A DNA stretch of 64,000 bases from Stenotrophomonas acidaminiphila (GCA_002951995.1 CP019797.1:2526501-2590500), one strand, 5' to 3'. Shown: positions 55,628 to 64,000, counted from the stretch's first letter. Notes: generated from the letters alone by a model not told the origin. Made by a program: numbers and translations.

Positions 55628-56596
55628 TCAGCGCCCCAGCGGCGGCGGGTTGCCGCGCGACGGCGATGCCTTGCGTTCTTCCTGCCGGGCGAAGGCCTCG
55701 CGGGCCAGTTCGGCGACACCGGCGATGGAGCCGATCACGCCGCTGGCCTCCATCGGCATCAGCACCAGCTTCTGGTTGGGCGAGCTGGCCAGTTCGCGGA
55801 AGGCTTCCACGTACTTCTGCGCGACGAAGTAGTTGATCGCCTGCACGTCGCCCTGGGCGATGGCCTCGGACACCATCGCGGTGGCCTTGGCTTCGGCCTC
55901 GGCCAGGCGCTCGCGCGCCTCGGCGTCGCGGAACGCGGCCTCCTTGCGGCCTTCGGCTTCCAGCACCGCCGCCTGCTTCTCGCCGTCGGCGCGCAGGATC
56001 TCGGCCTGGCGCAGGCCCTCGGCCTCCAGGATCTGCGCGCGCTTCTCGCGCTCGGCCTTCATCTGCCGTGCCATCGAATCGACCAGGTCGCGCGGTGGCT
56101 GGATGTCGCGGATCTCAATGCGGTTGACCTTGATGCCCCAGGGATTGGTGGCATGGTCGACCACGCTCAGCAGCTGCGCGTTGATGGTCTCGCGCTGGCT
56201 CAGCGATTCGTCCAGGTCCATCGAGCCGATCACGGTGCGGATGTTGGTCTGCACCAGCGCGATCATCGCCACCTCCAGGTTGGCGACCTCATAGGCGGCC
56301 TTGGCCGCGTCCAGCACCTGGAAGAACACCACGCCGTCCACCCGCACCACCGCGTTGTCCTTGGTGATGACTTCCTGGCTGGGCACGTCCAGCACCTGCT
56401 CCATCATGTTGACCTTGCGGCCGACGCCATAGACCACCGGGATCAGGAAGTGCAGGCCCGGCGACATGGTGTGGGTGTAGCGGCCGAAGCGCTCCACCGT
56501 CCATTCGTAGCCCTGCGGCACCATGCGCACCGTCTTGAACAGCACGATCGCACCGCCCACCAGTATCACCGCCGCGAGAAAAAAACCGCCGCCCAT
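55628..56596 (-). CDS. SPFH/band 7 membrane protein (QmcA/stomatin-like)
   Basis: 322 aa. An N-terminal membrane helix (GFFLAAVILVGGAIVLFKTVRMVPQGY) is followed by the SPFH domain (TVERFGRYTHTMSPGLHFLIPVV, NMMEQVLDVPSQEVITKDNAVVRVDGVVFFQVLD, SMDLDESLSQRETINAQL, NPWGIKVNRIEIRDIQPP). A long coiled coil rich in Ala/Glu (AQILEAEGLRQAEILRADGEKQAAVLEAEGRKEAAF) then drives oligomerisation. ATG 56596 has a clear AGGAG. Likely an inner-membrane scaffold with the NfeD protein downstream. Confidence 0.94.
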   Translation of the reverse strand: MGGGFFLAAVILVGGAIVLFKTVRMVPQGYEWTVERFGRYTHTMSPGLHFLIPVVYGVGRKVNMMEQVLDVPSQEVITKDNAVVRVDGVVFFQVLDAAKAAYEVANLEVAMIALVQTNIRTVIGSMDLDESLSQRETINAQLLSVVDHATNPWGIKVNRIEIRDIQPPRDLVDSMARQMKAEREKRAQILEAEGLRQAEILRADGEKQAAVLEAEGRKEAAFRDAEARERLAEAEAKATAMVSEAIAQGDVQAINYFVAQKYVEAFRELASSPNQKLVLMPMEASGVIGSIAGVAELAREAFARQEERKASPSRGNPPPLGR

Positions 56597-56660
56597 CAGT
56601 ACGCTCCTTGTGAATTCGATTCGTCGGGTTGCCGGCCCGAGTATAGCCAGCCGGCGCCGG

Positions 56661-56963
56661 CTAGAACGGCAGCCGGCCGCGCAGTACCGCGGCGAACATC
56701 ACCCAGTCGCCGACGAACGAATACAGCGGGTGGCTGAATGTGGCCGGGCGGTTTTTCTCGAAGAACAGATGCCCGGCCCAGGCGAAGCCGTAACCACAGC
56801 CCAGGGCGGCCAGTGCCCACGGCCAGCGCCCGCTCAACAGCGCCGCCAGCAGGCACAGCAGGGCGGCGGCGCTGCCCAGCACATGCAGCCGGCGGCAGGT
56901 GCGGTTGCGGTGCTCGCTCAGGTAGAACGGGTAGAACTCGCGGAAGCTGCCGAAACGGGCCAT
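56661..56963 (-). CDS. DUF962 / Mpo1-like membrane protein
   Basis: 100 aa. Pattern FREFYPFYLSEHRNRTCRRLHVLGSAAALLCLLAALL followed by GYGFAWAGHLFFEKNRPATFSHPLYSFVGDWVMF. These His residues and the GH-FFEKN-PATF-HP motif define DUF962, related to yeast Mpo1, an Fe-dependent alpha-oxidising dioxygenase of fatty acids. I chose ATG 56963; ATG 56996 is near the IS boundary. IS copy 2 inserted 38 bp upstream of this start and may have separated it from its native promoter. Confidence 0.85.
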   Translation of the reverse strand: MARFGSFREFYPFYLSEHRNRTCRRLHVLGSAAALLCLLAALLSGRWPWALAALGCGYGFAWAGHLFFEKNRPATFSHPLYSFVGDWVMFAAVLRGRLPF

Positions 56964-57007
56964 GACGCATCCCTCGACGGGCGATGCGCGCAGCATAGCG
57001 CCCTAGG

Positions 57008-58027
57008 TGTGATCTCTCAGTAGGTTGTTCATCCGGGGCATCGCTGGAAGATGGGGGTTACGAAGCCAACCAGCCCCAGGAGCCCCGGATGAACCTGCAT
57101 AAACATGCCCGTTTGAGCCCACGCGGTCGAGCCCTGCTTGTGGACCGCATCCTGGTACAGGGCCTGCGCATCGAAGAGGCCGCCCACGCGGCCGGCGTGA
57201 GCGTACGCACGGCCTATAAGTAGCTCAAGCGCTACCGGGAGGAGGGTCCGGGTGGTTTGACGGACCGCAGCTCCCGACCGCATTCCAGTCCCCACGCCCT
57301 ATCCCCGGTGATCGTGGCGCAGGTGCTGGAGCAGCGCCGCTCACGCCAGACCTATCGCCACATCGCCCAGCGCCTGTCCGTGGCGCCAAGCACCATCGCC
57401 CGGGTGCTGCGCCGCGCCGGCCTGCATCGGCTGGCCGAACTGGAACCGGCGCTGCCGCACAACCGCTACGAATACGCCCTACCGGGCCAACTGCTGCATC
57501 TGGATATCAAGAAGCTGGGGCGGATCGGCTCCCCGGCCACCGTGTCACCGGCGACCGGTCGCGCCGGCACCGGGGCATCGGCTGGGAATACGTCCACCTG
57601 GCCATCGACGATCACTCGCGCGTGGCCTTCGCCTCCATCGAGCCGGACGAGCGCGGGACCAGTGCCTGCAAGGCCCTGATCCGTACGGTGCGCTACTACC
57701 GCAGCCTGGGCGTGTGCTTCGAGCGGGTGTTGACCGACAATGGCACCTGCTACAGGTCGCGCCGCTTCCAGCGCCTGGTCCGTCGGCTCGGCCTGCGCCA
57801 CCTGCGCACGCGTCCCTATACGCCCCGCACCAACGGCAAGGCCGAACGTCTGGTGCAGACCAGCCTGCGCGAATGGGCCTATGCCCGCGCCTATGACAAC
57901 TCCGGGCAGCGCGCCGATGCCCTCCATGGCTGGTTGCACCACTACAACTGGCACCGCCCTCACGCCAGTCTTGGCTACAAACCACCCATCTCCCGCATAC
58001 CACTGAACAACCTGCTGGGTTTACACA
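57008..58027 (+). mobile_element. IS481-family insertion sequence, copy 2 (1020 bp)
   Basis: Flanked by perfect 6-bp CCTAGG duplications (57002-57007 and 58028-58033). Same ends and gene as copy 1 at 8520-9540, inverted relative to it. It is 1 bp shorter: a run of five C in copy 1 (inside the IS, before the transposase start) is four C here. It inserted between the DUF962 gene and ynfA and touches the end of ynfA. Confidence 0.93.
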
Positions 58028-58032
58028 CCTAG
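57089..58032 (+). pseudogene. IS481-family transposase, disrupted copy
   Basis: Differs from copy 1 by a nonsense change in the helix-turn-helix: AAG-TAG-CTC where copy 1 has AAG-TGG-CTC (YK-stop-LK instead of YKWLK; 57221-57223). There is also a Gln-to-His change (RQTYRH). It shares the frameshift at the CCCCGG stretch (57531-57536). Even if that frameshift is a base-call error, the TAG should inactivate this copy. The DDE residues are otherwise present. The TAG stop at 58030-58032 lies in the target duplication. Confidence 0.88.
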
Positions 58033-58360
58033 GCCGCGCCGGCGCGGGACCGGTCATGATCACGCCCATGCCGAGCAGGCACAGCCCGGCGCCGAGCAGG
58101 TCCCACCGGGTCGGCGCGATCCCATCCACGCGCCACAGCCAGAGCAGTGCGACACAGACGTAGACGCCACCATAGGCGGCGTAGACACGGCCGCTTGCGG
58201 TGGGGTGCAGGGTCAGCAGCCAGGCGAACAGCGCCAGGCTGGCCGCCGCCGGCAACAACAGCCAGGCGCTGCCCTGCTGGCGCAGCCACAACCACGGCAG
58301 GTAGCAACCGACGATCTCGGCCAGCGCGGTCACCGCGAACAGCGCCAGGGTCTTGATCAC
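58028..58360 (-). CDS. ynfA: YnfA family (UPF0060) small membrane protein, 3' end altered by IS
   Basis: Four membrane helices: [72 protein letters not shown] and [19 protein letters not shown], matching E. coli YnfA (108 aa). A GTG start at 58360 overlaps the mazG stop. The coding part reaches 109 codons exactly where IS copy 2 inserted. In the given sequence there is no stop before the IS and the frame runs on into it (to 57545). If one base is missing near the GGTCCCG stretch, the TAG in the CCTAGG target becomes the stop. Confidence 0.8.
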
Positions 58361-59187
58361 GGCGCGTCCTGTTCCCCGCGCTTGACCGCCTGCCACAGCG
58401 CTTCCTGCTGCTCCAGGTCCAGCGCGGACATCACCTGCCCGCGCGCGGCGGCCAGCGCCTCCATGGCACGGAAGCGGCGCTCGAACTTGAGGTTGGCGCG
58501 GCGCAGCGCGCTGCCCGGATCCACCCGCGCGTGGCGGGCCAGGTTGGCGCAGACGAACAGCAGGTCGCCGATCTCGTCCTCCAGCCGCGCGTGTCGGCCG
58601 GGATGCGCGGCGCTTTCGAACTCGGCCTGCACCTCGTCGACCTCCTCGCGCAGCTTGTCCAGCACCGGCGCAACGTCGGGCCAGTCGAAGCCGGTACGCG
58701 CGGCGCGTTTCTGCAGTTTCAGCGCGCGCTGCCATTCGGGCAGGCCACGGGCGATGCCGGCCAGCGCCGAGTCGTCGGTATCGCCGGCGTCGGCGCGCTC
58801 GCGCTGCTTGATCTGCTCCCAGTTCTCCACCACCTGGCCGGCGTCGTCGGCCCGGGCATCGCCGAACACATGCGGATGCCGGCGCAGCAGCTTGGTGCTG
58901 ATCGCCGCGACCACGTCGGCGAAGGCGAACGCGCCCTGCTCGCTGGCCATCTGCGCATGGAACACCACCTGCAGCAGCAGGTCGCCCAGTTCGTCCTTGA
59001 GCCCGGCCAGGTCGTTGCGGTCGATCGCGTCGGCGACCTCGTAGGCCTCCTCGATCGTGTACGGCGCGATGCTGGAGAAATCCTGCTGCAGGTCCCACGG
59101 GCAGCCGCCCTGCGGATCGCGCAGGCGCGCCATGATCCGCAGCAGGGTGGCGACGTCACCGGGCTCGCCCAGGTCGCCGGCGCTCAC
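58357..59187 (-). CDS. mazG: Nucleoside triphosphate pyrophosphohydrolase MazG
   Basis: 276 aa with two MazG domains. Domain 1: [41 protein letters not shown] and [19 protein letters not shown], giving the ExxE(12-28)ExxD metal motif. Domain 2: [13 protein letters not shown] and [21 protein letters not shown]. It hydrolyses NTPs to NMP and PPi and limits mutagenic nucleotides or (p)ppGpp-linked stress. A GTG start (59187) overlaps the cysQ stop by 4 bp; the same overlap links it to ynfA. Confidence 0.94.
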   Translation of the reverse strand: MSAGDLGEPGDVATLLRIMARLRDPQGGCPWDLQQDFSSIAPYTIEEAYEVADAIDRNDLAGLKDELGDLLLQVVFHAQMASEQGAFAFADVVAAISTKLLRRHPHVFGDARADDAGQVVENWEQIKQRERADAGDTDDSALAGIARGLPEWQRALKLQKRAARTGFDWPDVAPVLDKLREEVDEVQAEFESAAHPGRHARLEDEIGDLLFVCANLARHARVDPGSALRRANLKFERRFRAMEALAAARGQVMSALDLEQQEALWQAVKRGEQDAP

Positions 59188-59990
59188 GGCGCGGCCACCC
59201 AGTCGCGCCACGGCAGCGACGGGTCGCCCAATGCGATGAAGTCGCCATTGAGCAGGCGCGGCCGGCGGTTGTAGTGGAACGGCTCGCCGGTATCGGCGGC
59301 CAGCAGCACGCCACCGGCCGCTTCCAGCACGCATTGTCCGGCGGCGGTGTCCCACTCGCTGGTCGGCCCCAGCCGCGGGTACACGTCCAGCGTGCCCTCG
59401 GCGATGCGGCAGAACTTCAGCGACGAGCCCTGCGCCACCAGTTCGATCTCGCCCATGCGCGCAAGCAGTTCGCCGGTGCGCGCATCGCGGTGCGAGCGGC
59501 TGGCCGCCACCCGCAGCGGCAGCGCCGGCGGCCGCCGGGTGAGGATGGCGTCCTCGCGTCCCCCCTCGCGGCGCCACGCGCCATCGCCGCGCAGGGCGTG
59601 CCAGACGACGTCGGTGACCGGTGCCTGCACCACGCCGAACACCGGCACGCCCTCGCGGATCAGCGCGATGTTGACGCTGAACTCGCCGTTGCGCTTGATG
59701 AACTCGCGGGTGCCGTCCAGTGGATCGACCAGCCAGTAGTCCTGCCACTGGCGGCGCGCCTCCCACGGCAGCTGCGCCGATTCCTCCGATAGCACCGGCA
59801 GGTCCGGGGTCAGCTGCGACAGGCCGTGCACGATCACGTGGTGCGCGGCCAGGTCGGCGCTGGTGAGCGGGCTCAGGTCGTCCTTGTGGGCGACGTCGAA
59901 ACCATCGGCATAGACCTGCATGATGGCCGCGCCGGCCTGCCGCGCGATGCCGATGACGGCCTCGCGCAGCGACGGATCGAGGACGCTCAC
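59184..59990 (-). CDS. cysQ: 3'(2'),5'-bisphosphate nucleotidase CysQ
   Basis: 268 aa, inositol-monophosphatase fold. Metal-binding motifs are PVLSEESAQLPWE, YWLVDPLDGTREFIKRNGEFSVNIALI and PTSEWDTAAGQCVLEAAGG. It removes the 3'-phosphate of PAP, the by-product of PAPS-dependent sulfate reduction and of sulfotransferases such as the one at 36551. A GTG start (59990) overlaps the nudE stop by 4 bp, so nudE-cysQ-mazG-ynfA form one unit. Confidence 0.94.
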   Translation of the reverse strand: MSVLDPSLREAVIGIARQAGAAIMQVYADGFDVAHKDDLSPLTSADLAAHHVIVHGLSQLTPDLPVLSEESAQLPWEARRQWQDYWLVDPLDGTREFIKRNGEFSVNIALIREGVPVFGVVQAPVTDVVWHALRGDGAWRREGGREDAILTRRPPALPLRVAASRSHRDARTGELLARMGEIELVAQGSSLKFCRIAEGTLDVYPRLGPTSEWDTAAGQCVLEAAGGVLLAADTGEPFHYNRRPRLLNGDFIALGDPSLPWRDWVAAP

Positions 59991-60534
59991 GGCGCCTTCC
60001 CCAGCCATTCGCGGGCAATGAACAGGGCCGCCAGCGAGCGCCCCTCGGAGAAATCCTCGCGCAGCATCAGCGCGTCCAGCTCGGCCAGCTTCCAGGGCAC
60101 CACTTCCAGCTCCTCGGGTTCGTCGCCGGCAAGGCGCTCGGGGTAGAGATCGCGCGCCAGCACCAGCCACGACTGGTGGCTCATGTAGGTCGGCGCCAGG
60201 GTCAGCGTACGCAGTACGTCGATGCGGCGGGCACCATAGCCGGCCTCTTCCTTGAGCTCGCGGTCGGCCGCCTGCTGCGGGGTTTCGCCGGCGTCGATGC
60301 GCCCTTTCACCAGCCCCAGTTCGTAGCGGTGCAGGCCGGCGGCGTATTCACGCACCAGCAGCACGGTGTCCGCGTCCAACATCGGCACCACCACCACCGC
60401 GCCGTGGCCGCGGCTGACCAGCCGCTGGAAATGCCGGCGTTCGCCGTTGGAGAACTCCAGGTCCAGGTGTTCCTGGTGGAACGGACCGATGTCCTCCCGC
60501 GCACGCGATGGATGAGCGGCAACCGGCGGCTCAT
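59987..60534 (-). CDS. nudE: ADP compounds hydrolase NudE, apparent frameshift near N-terminus
   Basis: About 182 aa if one base is restored (E. coli 186). It splits ADP-ribose, NADH and Ap-nA. The Nudix box is GRIDAGETPQQAADRELKEEAGYG. The natural N-terminus MSRRLPLIHRV (ATG 60534 after GGAG) lies in a different frame from EDIGPFHQEHLDLEFSNGERRHFQRLV; the break is at the CCC run 60496-60498, one base short. The next in-frame ATG (60397) would cut off about 46 conserved residues. Confidence 0.85.
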
Positions 60535-60658
60535 GCGGGGCTCCGGGCGGAGGACGGGCGGATCGCTAGAATGCGCACTGGCAGATACGTTTCCATGAGC
60601 CCGAAATGCTAGCAGACCCCGCCGCCACGACGATGACCCCGCCCTGCCGGAGCCGCGC

Positions 60659-61392
60659 ATGCGCCTGACCCGCTGCCCCGTGGCACTGCCGCTGCACGCC
60701 GGGCAGACCGTGACCCTGCCCGAGGACGCCGCCAACCACCTGGTGCGGGTGATGCGCCTGCGCGAGGGCGATGCCTGCGTGCTGTTCAACGGCGACGGCA
60801 GCGACTACACGGCAACGCTGCTGGCGGTGGGCAAGCGCGAGGTACAGGTACGGATCGACGCCGCGCAGGCGCTGGACAACGAATCGCCGCTGGCGATCAC
60901 CCTGCTGCAGGGCATCGCCCGCGGCGAGAAGATGGACCTGATCCTGCAGAAGGCGACCGAGCTGGGCGTGACCGCGATCGTCCCGGTCAACGCCGAGCGC
61001 ACCGAAGTGAAGCTGGATGCCGCGCGCGCGGAGAAGCGCATCGCGCATTGGCGCAGCGTGATCGGCTCGGCCTGCGGCCAGTCCGGCCGCGCCCGCATCC
61101 CGGCGCTGTCAGCGCCGCAGGCGCTGGCCACGGCGGCGGCAGCGCTGCCGGCGCAGAGCCTGCGCCTGACCCTGGATCCACAGGGCGCACACCGGCTGTC
61201 GGCGCTGCCGCCGGCGCCGGCCGGCGGGGTGGTGATCGCCATCGGCCCGGAAGGGGGCTGGTCGCCACGCGACCGCCAGCAGTTGGCCGACGCCGGCTTC
61301 CAGGGGCTGCAGCTGGGGCCGCGCATCCTGCGCACCGAGACCGCGGGCTGGCCGCCATCGCCGCACTGCAGGCGCGGCTGGGCGACCTGTAG
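60659..61392 (+). CDS. rsmE: 16S rRNA (uracil1498-N3)-methyltransferase, apparent frameshift near C-terminus
   Basis: 244 aa if one base is restored (E. coli 243). It methylates U1498 of 16S rRNA. PUA-like N-domain (LPEDAANHLVRVMRLREGDACVLFNGDG), then the SPOUT knot: ITLLQGIARGEKMDLILQKATELGVTAIVPV, SACGQSGRARIP, IAIGPEGGWSPRDRQQL and LQLGPRILRTETAG. The last part LAAIAALQARLGDL is in another frame; the break lies at 61346-61351 (GCGGGC, one base short). The TAG stop belongs to a GTAG repeat head. Confidence 0.88.
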
Positions 61393-61625
61393 GAGCGCAC
61401 GGCGGTGGGCGGTGTACTGCATGGCGCACCGCGGATGCGCGGCCTGCCCCGCCTGCAACGCGACCGGATCGACAATGCCCGTGCGGGGCAGGCCCCGCAC
61501 CGATGGCGCAGATGGCAGCCTGGCGCGTATTGCCGGTGATCGTGCCCACGTAGGTATCGTGGCGCTTGCCCCACACGCGGACCTGCCGGCAATGCTCGTG
61601 CGGGGGCAGGCCCCGCATCGATGGG
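61389..61625. repeat. REP-element region between rsmE and chpC-like gene
   Basis: Several GTAG heads (61389, 61551) and two direct copies, about 118 bp apart, of CCC-GTGCGGGG-CAGGCCCCGCA (near 61480-61502 and 61596-61619). Related to, but variant from, the repeats at 2.1 and 5.0 kb (CAGG in place of CAAG). No gene fits here. Confidence 0.75.
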
Positions 61626-61631
61626 GTGGCT

Positions 61632-62102
61632 TCAGGCCACCGCCGCCAGTGCGGCGACCACCGCGCTTTCGATCGCGTCCAGGTCCGGCAGCAGCGCGCT
61701 CTGTTCGCCCAGCAGCACGCGCATGTGCACGCCCTGCGGCAGGCTTTCCTCGGAGGCGTCGGCGAGCAGGCCGTCGCGCGGCACCGCGATCAGCTGCGGG
61801 AAGGACTGGGTCAGCAGCGCGAAGTACGGCATTTCCGGGTTGCCGCCCAGCGCCTTGAGCACCACCACCTTGTTGCTGCCGGAGACCGGCTCGTCGCCGC
61901 CGTTGAAGCGGGCGTAGGACAGCAGCGGCACTTCCCAGCCCTGCCAGGCGATATAGCCGGCCAGCCAGTCGGGGGCGCCCTCGATGGGCTGCACCGGCAC
62001 CCGCGACATCATCTCGGCGACGGTGGCATTGGGCAGCAGCACGCGCTCGGCGCCGGCCTGGATCAGGACGCCACGGACTTCATCGTTGCTTGCATAACTC
62101 AT
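61632..62102 (-). CDS. CheW-like chemotaxis protein (ChpC-type)
   Basis: 156 aa, one CheW domain: EVRGVLIQAGAERVLLPNATVAEMM, APDWLAGYIAWQGWEVPLLSYARFNGG, NKVVVLKALGGNPEMPYFALLTQSFPQLIAV. CheW proteins couple receptors to the CheA kinase. As the last gene after the CheB-like gene and the chpA end, it matches ChpC of the Pil-Chp type IV pilus system. It lacks the most conserved GxVxxRG loop of classical CheW. It starts at ATG 62102, 25 bp after the CheB-like gene. Confidence 0.82.
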   Translation of the reverse strand: MSYASNDEVRGVLIQAGAERVLLPNATVAEMMSRVPVQPIEGAPDWLAGYIAWQGWEVPLLSYARFNGGDEPVSGSNKVVVLKALGGNPEMPYFALLTQSFPQLIAVPRDGLLADASEESLPQGVHMRVLLGEQSALLPDLDAIESAVVAALAAVA

Positions 62103-62127
62103 GGTCGGTTCCTTGCTCGTGTGCGGC

Positions 62128-63480
62128 TCAGCCGTAGCTGCGCTGGACCAGCTCGCCAGCGAGGTATTCCGGCGGCCCGGCCGGATGCCCGGCCACGGCC
62201 AGCTGGCTGGCGGCTTCGGGGTCATAGCAGCCATCGCCGCTCTGTCCGGCCACCCAGCCGCCGCGCTCGGCGAACGCCAGCGCATCAGGCACCAGCGACG
62301 GATCGGCGCCGCTGAGCATGACCACCGCCGAACGTTCCACCGCCAATGCCTGCAGCACCGGCGCGGTGTCGTCGGCGAAGCGCAGGCCGCCGGCCTGCGA
62401 CGCCACCCCGACACCGTCCTGCAGCACGTAGACATTGCCGCCTTCCAGCGCCTGCCCGGCCTCGGCCAGGGCGACCGGCAGCACGGCAACACGCGACATC
62501 TGCTTGACCAGGTTGGCATAGCGGCCGCCGTCCAGGCGCATCTGCACCAGCACCGGCAGCGGGAAATCCTCAGGCAGCGCGCTCAGCAGGCGACGCACCG
62601 CATCCGGGCCGCCGATGCCGGCCAGCAGCAGCACCGCGCCCTGGGCGGCGGCCTCCGCATCCGATTCCAGTGCGACCAGCGAGAACCCACCGGTGTCGAT
62701 GGCGTCGGCGGCGTCGGCCGGTGCCTGCGCCACCTCGCCGGCCGACGCGGGCGCCGCGGCGGGCGCGACATAGGCGTCGTCGTCGAGCAGCGACCAGCTG
62801 TGGAAACTGCCCGGCAGCGACGGCGCACCGGCCGCGAGCGGCGCCTGGGCGTCGGCCGGTGGCGGCAGTTCGGGCGGCACGGCCGGCGCGGGGGCGGGTT
62901 CGGCCCTGGCGGGCGCCATGGCCATCAACTCCTCGAAGCTCAGCACTTCGGGCCGGTCGTGACCGGCTGGCGGCGGCGCATAGAGCGTGTCGACCGGCAC
63001 CTCGTCCAGGTGCTGCGCGGCCTCCTCGACATGGAACTGCAGCGGCGCATCGGCATGGCGCTCGGCCGGGCGCTCGGGCATGCCCGGCTCCGGCAGGGTC
63101 AACGCGTCCTCTTCCTGGCCGGGCGGCAGCACCTGGTCATGGCCGTGCAGCTTGGCGGCGAGATGGCGCGTCCAGCGCTGTGCGTCCCAGCCTTCGCGGC
63201 GCGCGGCCAGCTCGGCCTCCTCGAACATCAGCTCCAGCTGCGGCCCTTCCAGGGCCGGGGCCAGCCGTTCCAGCGCGTCCTCCAGCGCCGGTTCCAGCGC
63301 CACCAGCACCATCGTCGGGCCCAGTGCCTGCAACACGGCCGGGTCCAACGCGCCCGGGTCTTCTTCCAGGACCAGCGCGCCACCGGCGGCGAGCACCGCC
63401 TCGCGCAGGCGCTCGCGGGCGACGCCGGGGCGCGCCAGCAGCGCCACGGGCCGGGCGCTGGGACGGTCACTCGCGGACAC
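62128..63480 (-). CDS. CheB-like protein with degenerate receiver and methylesterase domains
   Basis: 450 aa from a GTG at 63480 that overlaps the chpA end by 14 bp. Residues ~8-75 (VALLARPGVARERLREAVLAAGGALVL..MVLVALEPALED) have a receiver-like pattern, but the phospho-acceptor Asp position reads VALEP. A long Pro/Ala/Glu-rich middle follows. From ~290 a CheB-like domain can be traced: AGIGGPDAVRRLL (GASTGG in active CheB, Ser missing), VLVQMRLDGG (QHM, His missing), MLSGADPSLVPDALA (GMGxDG, Asp altered). So both domains look catalytically dead. By position it is ChpB of the Pil-Chp system. Confidence 0.72.
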   Translation of the reverse strand: MSASDRPSARPVALLARPGVARERLREAVLAAGGALVLEEDPGALDPAVLQALGPTMVLVALEPALEDALERLAPALEGPQLELMFEEAELAARREGWDAQRWTRHLAAKLHGHDQVLPPGQEEDALTLPEPGMPERPAERHADAPLQFHVEEAAQHLDEVPVDTLYAPPPAGHDRPEVLSFEELMAMAPARAEPAPAPAVPPELPPPADAQAPLAAGAPSLPGSFHSWSLLDDDAYVAPAAAPASAGEVAQAPADAADAIDTGGFSLVALESDAEAAAQGAVLLLAGIGGPDAVRRLLSALPEDFPLPVLVQMRLDGGRYANLVKQMSRVAVLPVALAEAGQALEGGNVYVLQDGVGVASQAGGLRFADDTAPVLQALAVERSAVVMLSGADPSLVPDALAFAERGGWVAGQSGDGCYDPEAASQLAVAGHPAGPPEYLAGELVQRSYG

Positions 63481-64000
63481 GGGCGATCCCCAGCAGGTCA
63501 TAGACATTACGCATCAGATCCAGCTCCTGGTACGGCTTGCCGAGATAACGCTGCACGCCGATCTCGAATGCGCGCTGGCGGTGCTTGTCGCCGCTGCGCG
63601 AGGTGATCATCACGATCGGCACTTCCTTGTAACGCGGATCGGCGCGCATCGCGGTGGCCAGCTCGTAGCCGTCCATGCGCGGCATTTCGATGTCCAGCAG
63701 CATCAGGTCGGGCACCCGCTCCTCGAGCCGCTCCAGCGCCTCGACGCCATCGCGCGCCGCCACCACTTCGAAGTTGTGGCGTTCCAGCACGCGGCCGGTG
63801 ACCTTGCGCATGGTCAGCGAGTCGTCCACCACCATCACCAGCGGCACATGCCGCTGCTGGCCAACGGCCGCCACTTCCACCGGCTGCTGCGGCTGCGAAA
63901 GGTGGCGGCGCACCAGCGGCGCCACGTCCAGGATCACCACGACGTTGCCTTCGCCGGTGATGGTGGCGCCGTAGATGCCCGGTACCGAGGCGATCTGCAG
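63467..64000 (-). CDS. ChpA/PilL-type chemosensory hybrid kinase, C-terminal part (5' end outside window)
   Basis: 177 residues are visible. The first part (VPGIYGATITGEGNVVVILDVAPLVRRH) is the end of a CheW-like regulatory domain. A complete receiver follows: PLVMVVDDSLTMRKVTGRVLERHNFEVV, phospho-acceptor Asp in PDLMLLDIEMPRMDGYELA, VPIVMITSRSGDKHRQRAFEIG and the conserved Lys in VQRYLGKPYQELDL. This CheW-REC end is typical of ChpA, the kinase of the Pil-Chp system that controls type IV pilus twitching. The frame is open to the right edge. Confidence 0.88.
   Translation of the reverse strand: MQIASVPGIYGATITGEGNVVVILDVAPLVRRHLSQPQQPVEVAAVGQQRHVPLVMVVDDSLTMRKVTGRVLERHNFEVVAARDGVEALERLEERVPDLMLLDIEMPRMDGYELATAMRADPRYKEVPIVMITSRSGDKHRQRAFEIGVQRYLGKPYQELDLMRNVYDLLGIARVRE

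Overview
The window is 64 kb of very GC-rich chromosome from a gammaproteobacterium of the family Xanthomonadaceae (Lysobacteraceae), closest in style to Stenotrophomonas or Pseudoxanthomonas. The reasons are an aroK-aroB-hemE block, a met operon with MetX under an S-box (SAM-I) riboswitch, GTAG-headed palindromic REP elements of the kind known as SMAG repeats in Stenotrophomonas, a B3 metallo-beta-lactamase, a large TonB-dependent receptor and a Pil-Chp chemosensory cluster. I saw no rRNA, tRNA, CRISPR array or prophage. The assignment rests on gene content, not a database search.

Layout. 0-5 kb: 3' end of a citrate synthase-like gene, a lipoprotein-type B3 metallo-beta-lactamase, a 165-bp tandem duplication, an overlapping pdxH / NIF3-like / periplasmic binding protein operon and a P-loop kinase. 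5-9.5 kb: dodecin, aroK-aroB, a WGR-domain protein, hemE and an IS481-family element. 9.6-23 kb: an MFS transporter, a 1192-aa hybrid histidine kinase, a yceI-cybB-yceI operon, a glutaredoxin-like pair, sdaA, a propeller-sensor diguanylate cyclase and a membrane-anchored ClpP-like protein. 23-27 kb: metX-metB-hom behind a SAM riboswitch. 27-36 kb: M23 peptidase, prfC, hemolysin-III, AsmA, CBS, GT2, mtgA, hslO. 35.6-42.1 kb: a less GC-rich module with an outer-membrane protein, a TPR-sulfotransferase, a TonB receptor with a structured leader and a methyltransferase. 42-53 kb: a TetR/hydrolase/fadE locus, an MFS protein, a GMC oxidoreductase, a serine hydrolase and a Lys/Ala histone-H1-like protein. 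53.5-57 kb: gcvT-gcvH, nfeD/SPFH and a DUF962 protein. 57-58 kb: a second, inverted copy of the IS. 58-64 kb: ynfA-mazG-cysQ-nudE, rsmE, and chpC / a CheB-like gene / the 3' end of chpA.

A point any user must know: at least eight genes, including normally indispensable hemE and rsmE, carry an apparent frameshift, each explained by one missing base in or beside a short C/G run. Restoring that base gives the usual family length every time. The simplest reading is systematic homopolymer under-calling in the source assembly, not eight pseudogenes. I therefore annotate most of them as single genes spanning the frameshift.

Best leads: a CheB-like protein that has apparently lost its catalytic triad and receiver aspartate; an IS481 element whose transposase stop codon is supplied by its CTAG target; REP elements whose GTAG supplies the TAG stop of four neighbouring genes; the TPR-sulfotransferase/TonB-receptor/methyltransferase module with its two-tier leader hairpin and a C-terminal motif shared by its two outer-membrane proteins; and a nested palindrome in an otherwise empty 0.8-kb intergenic region.
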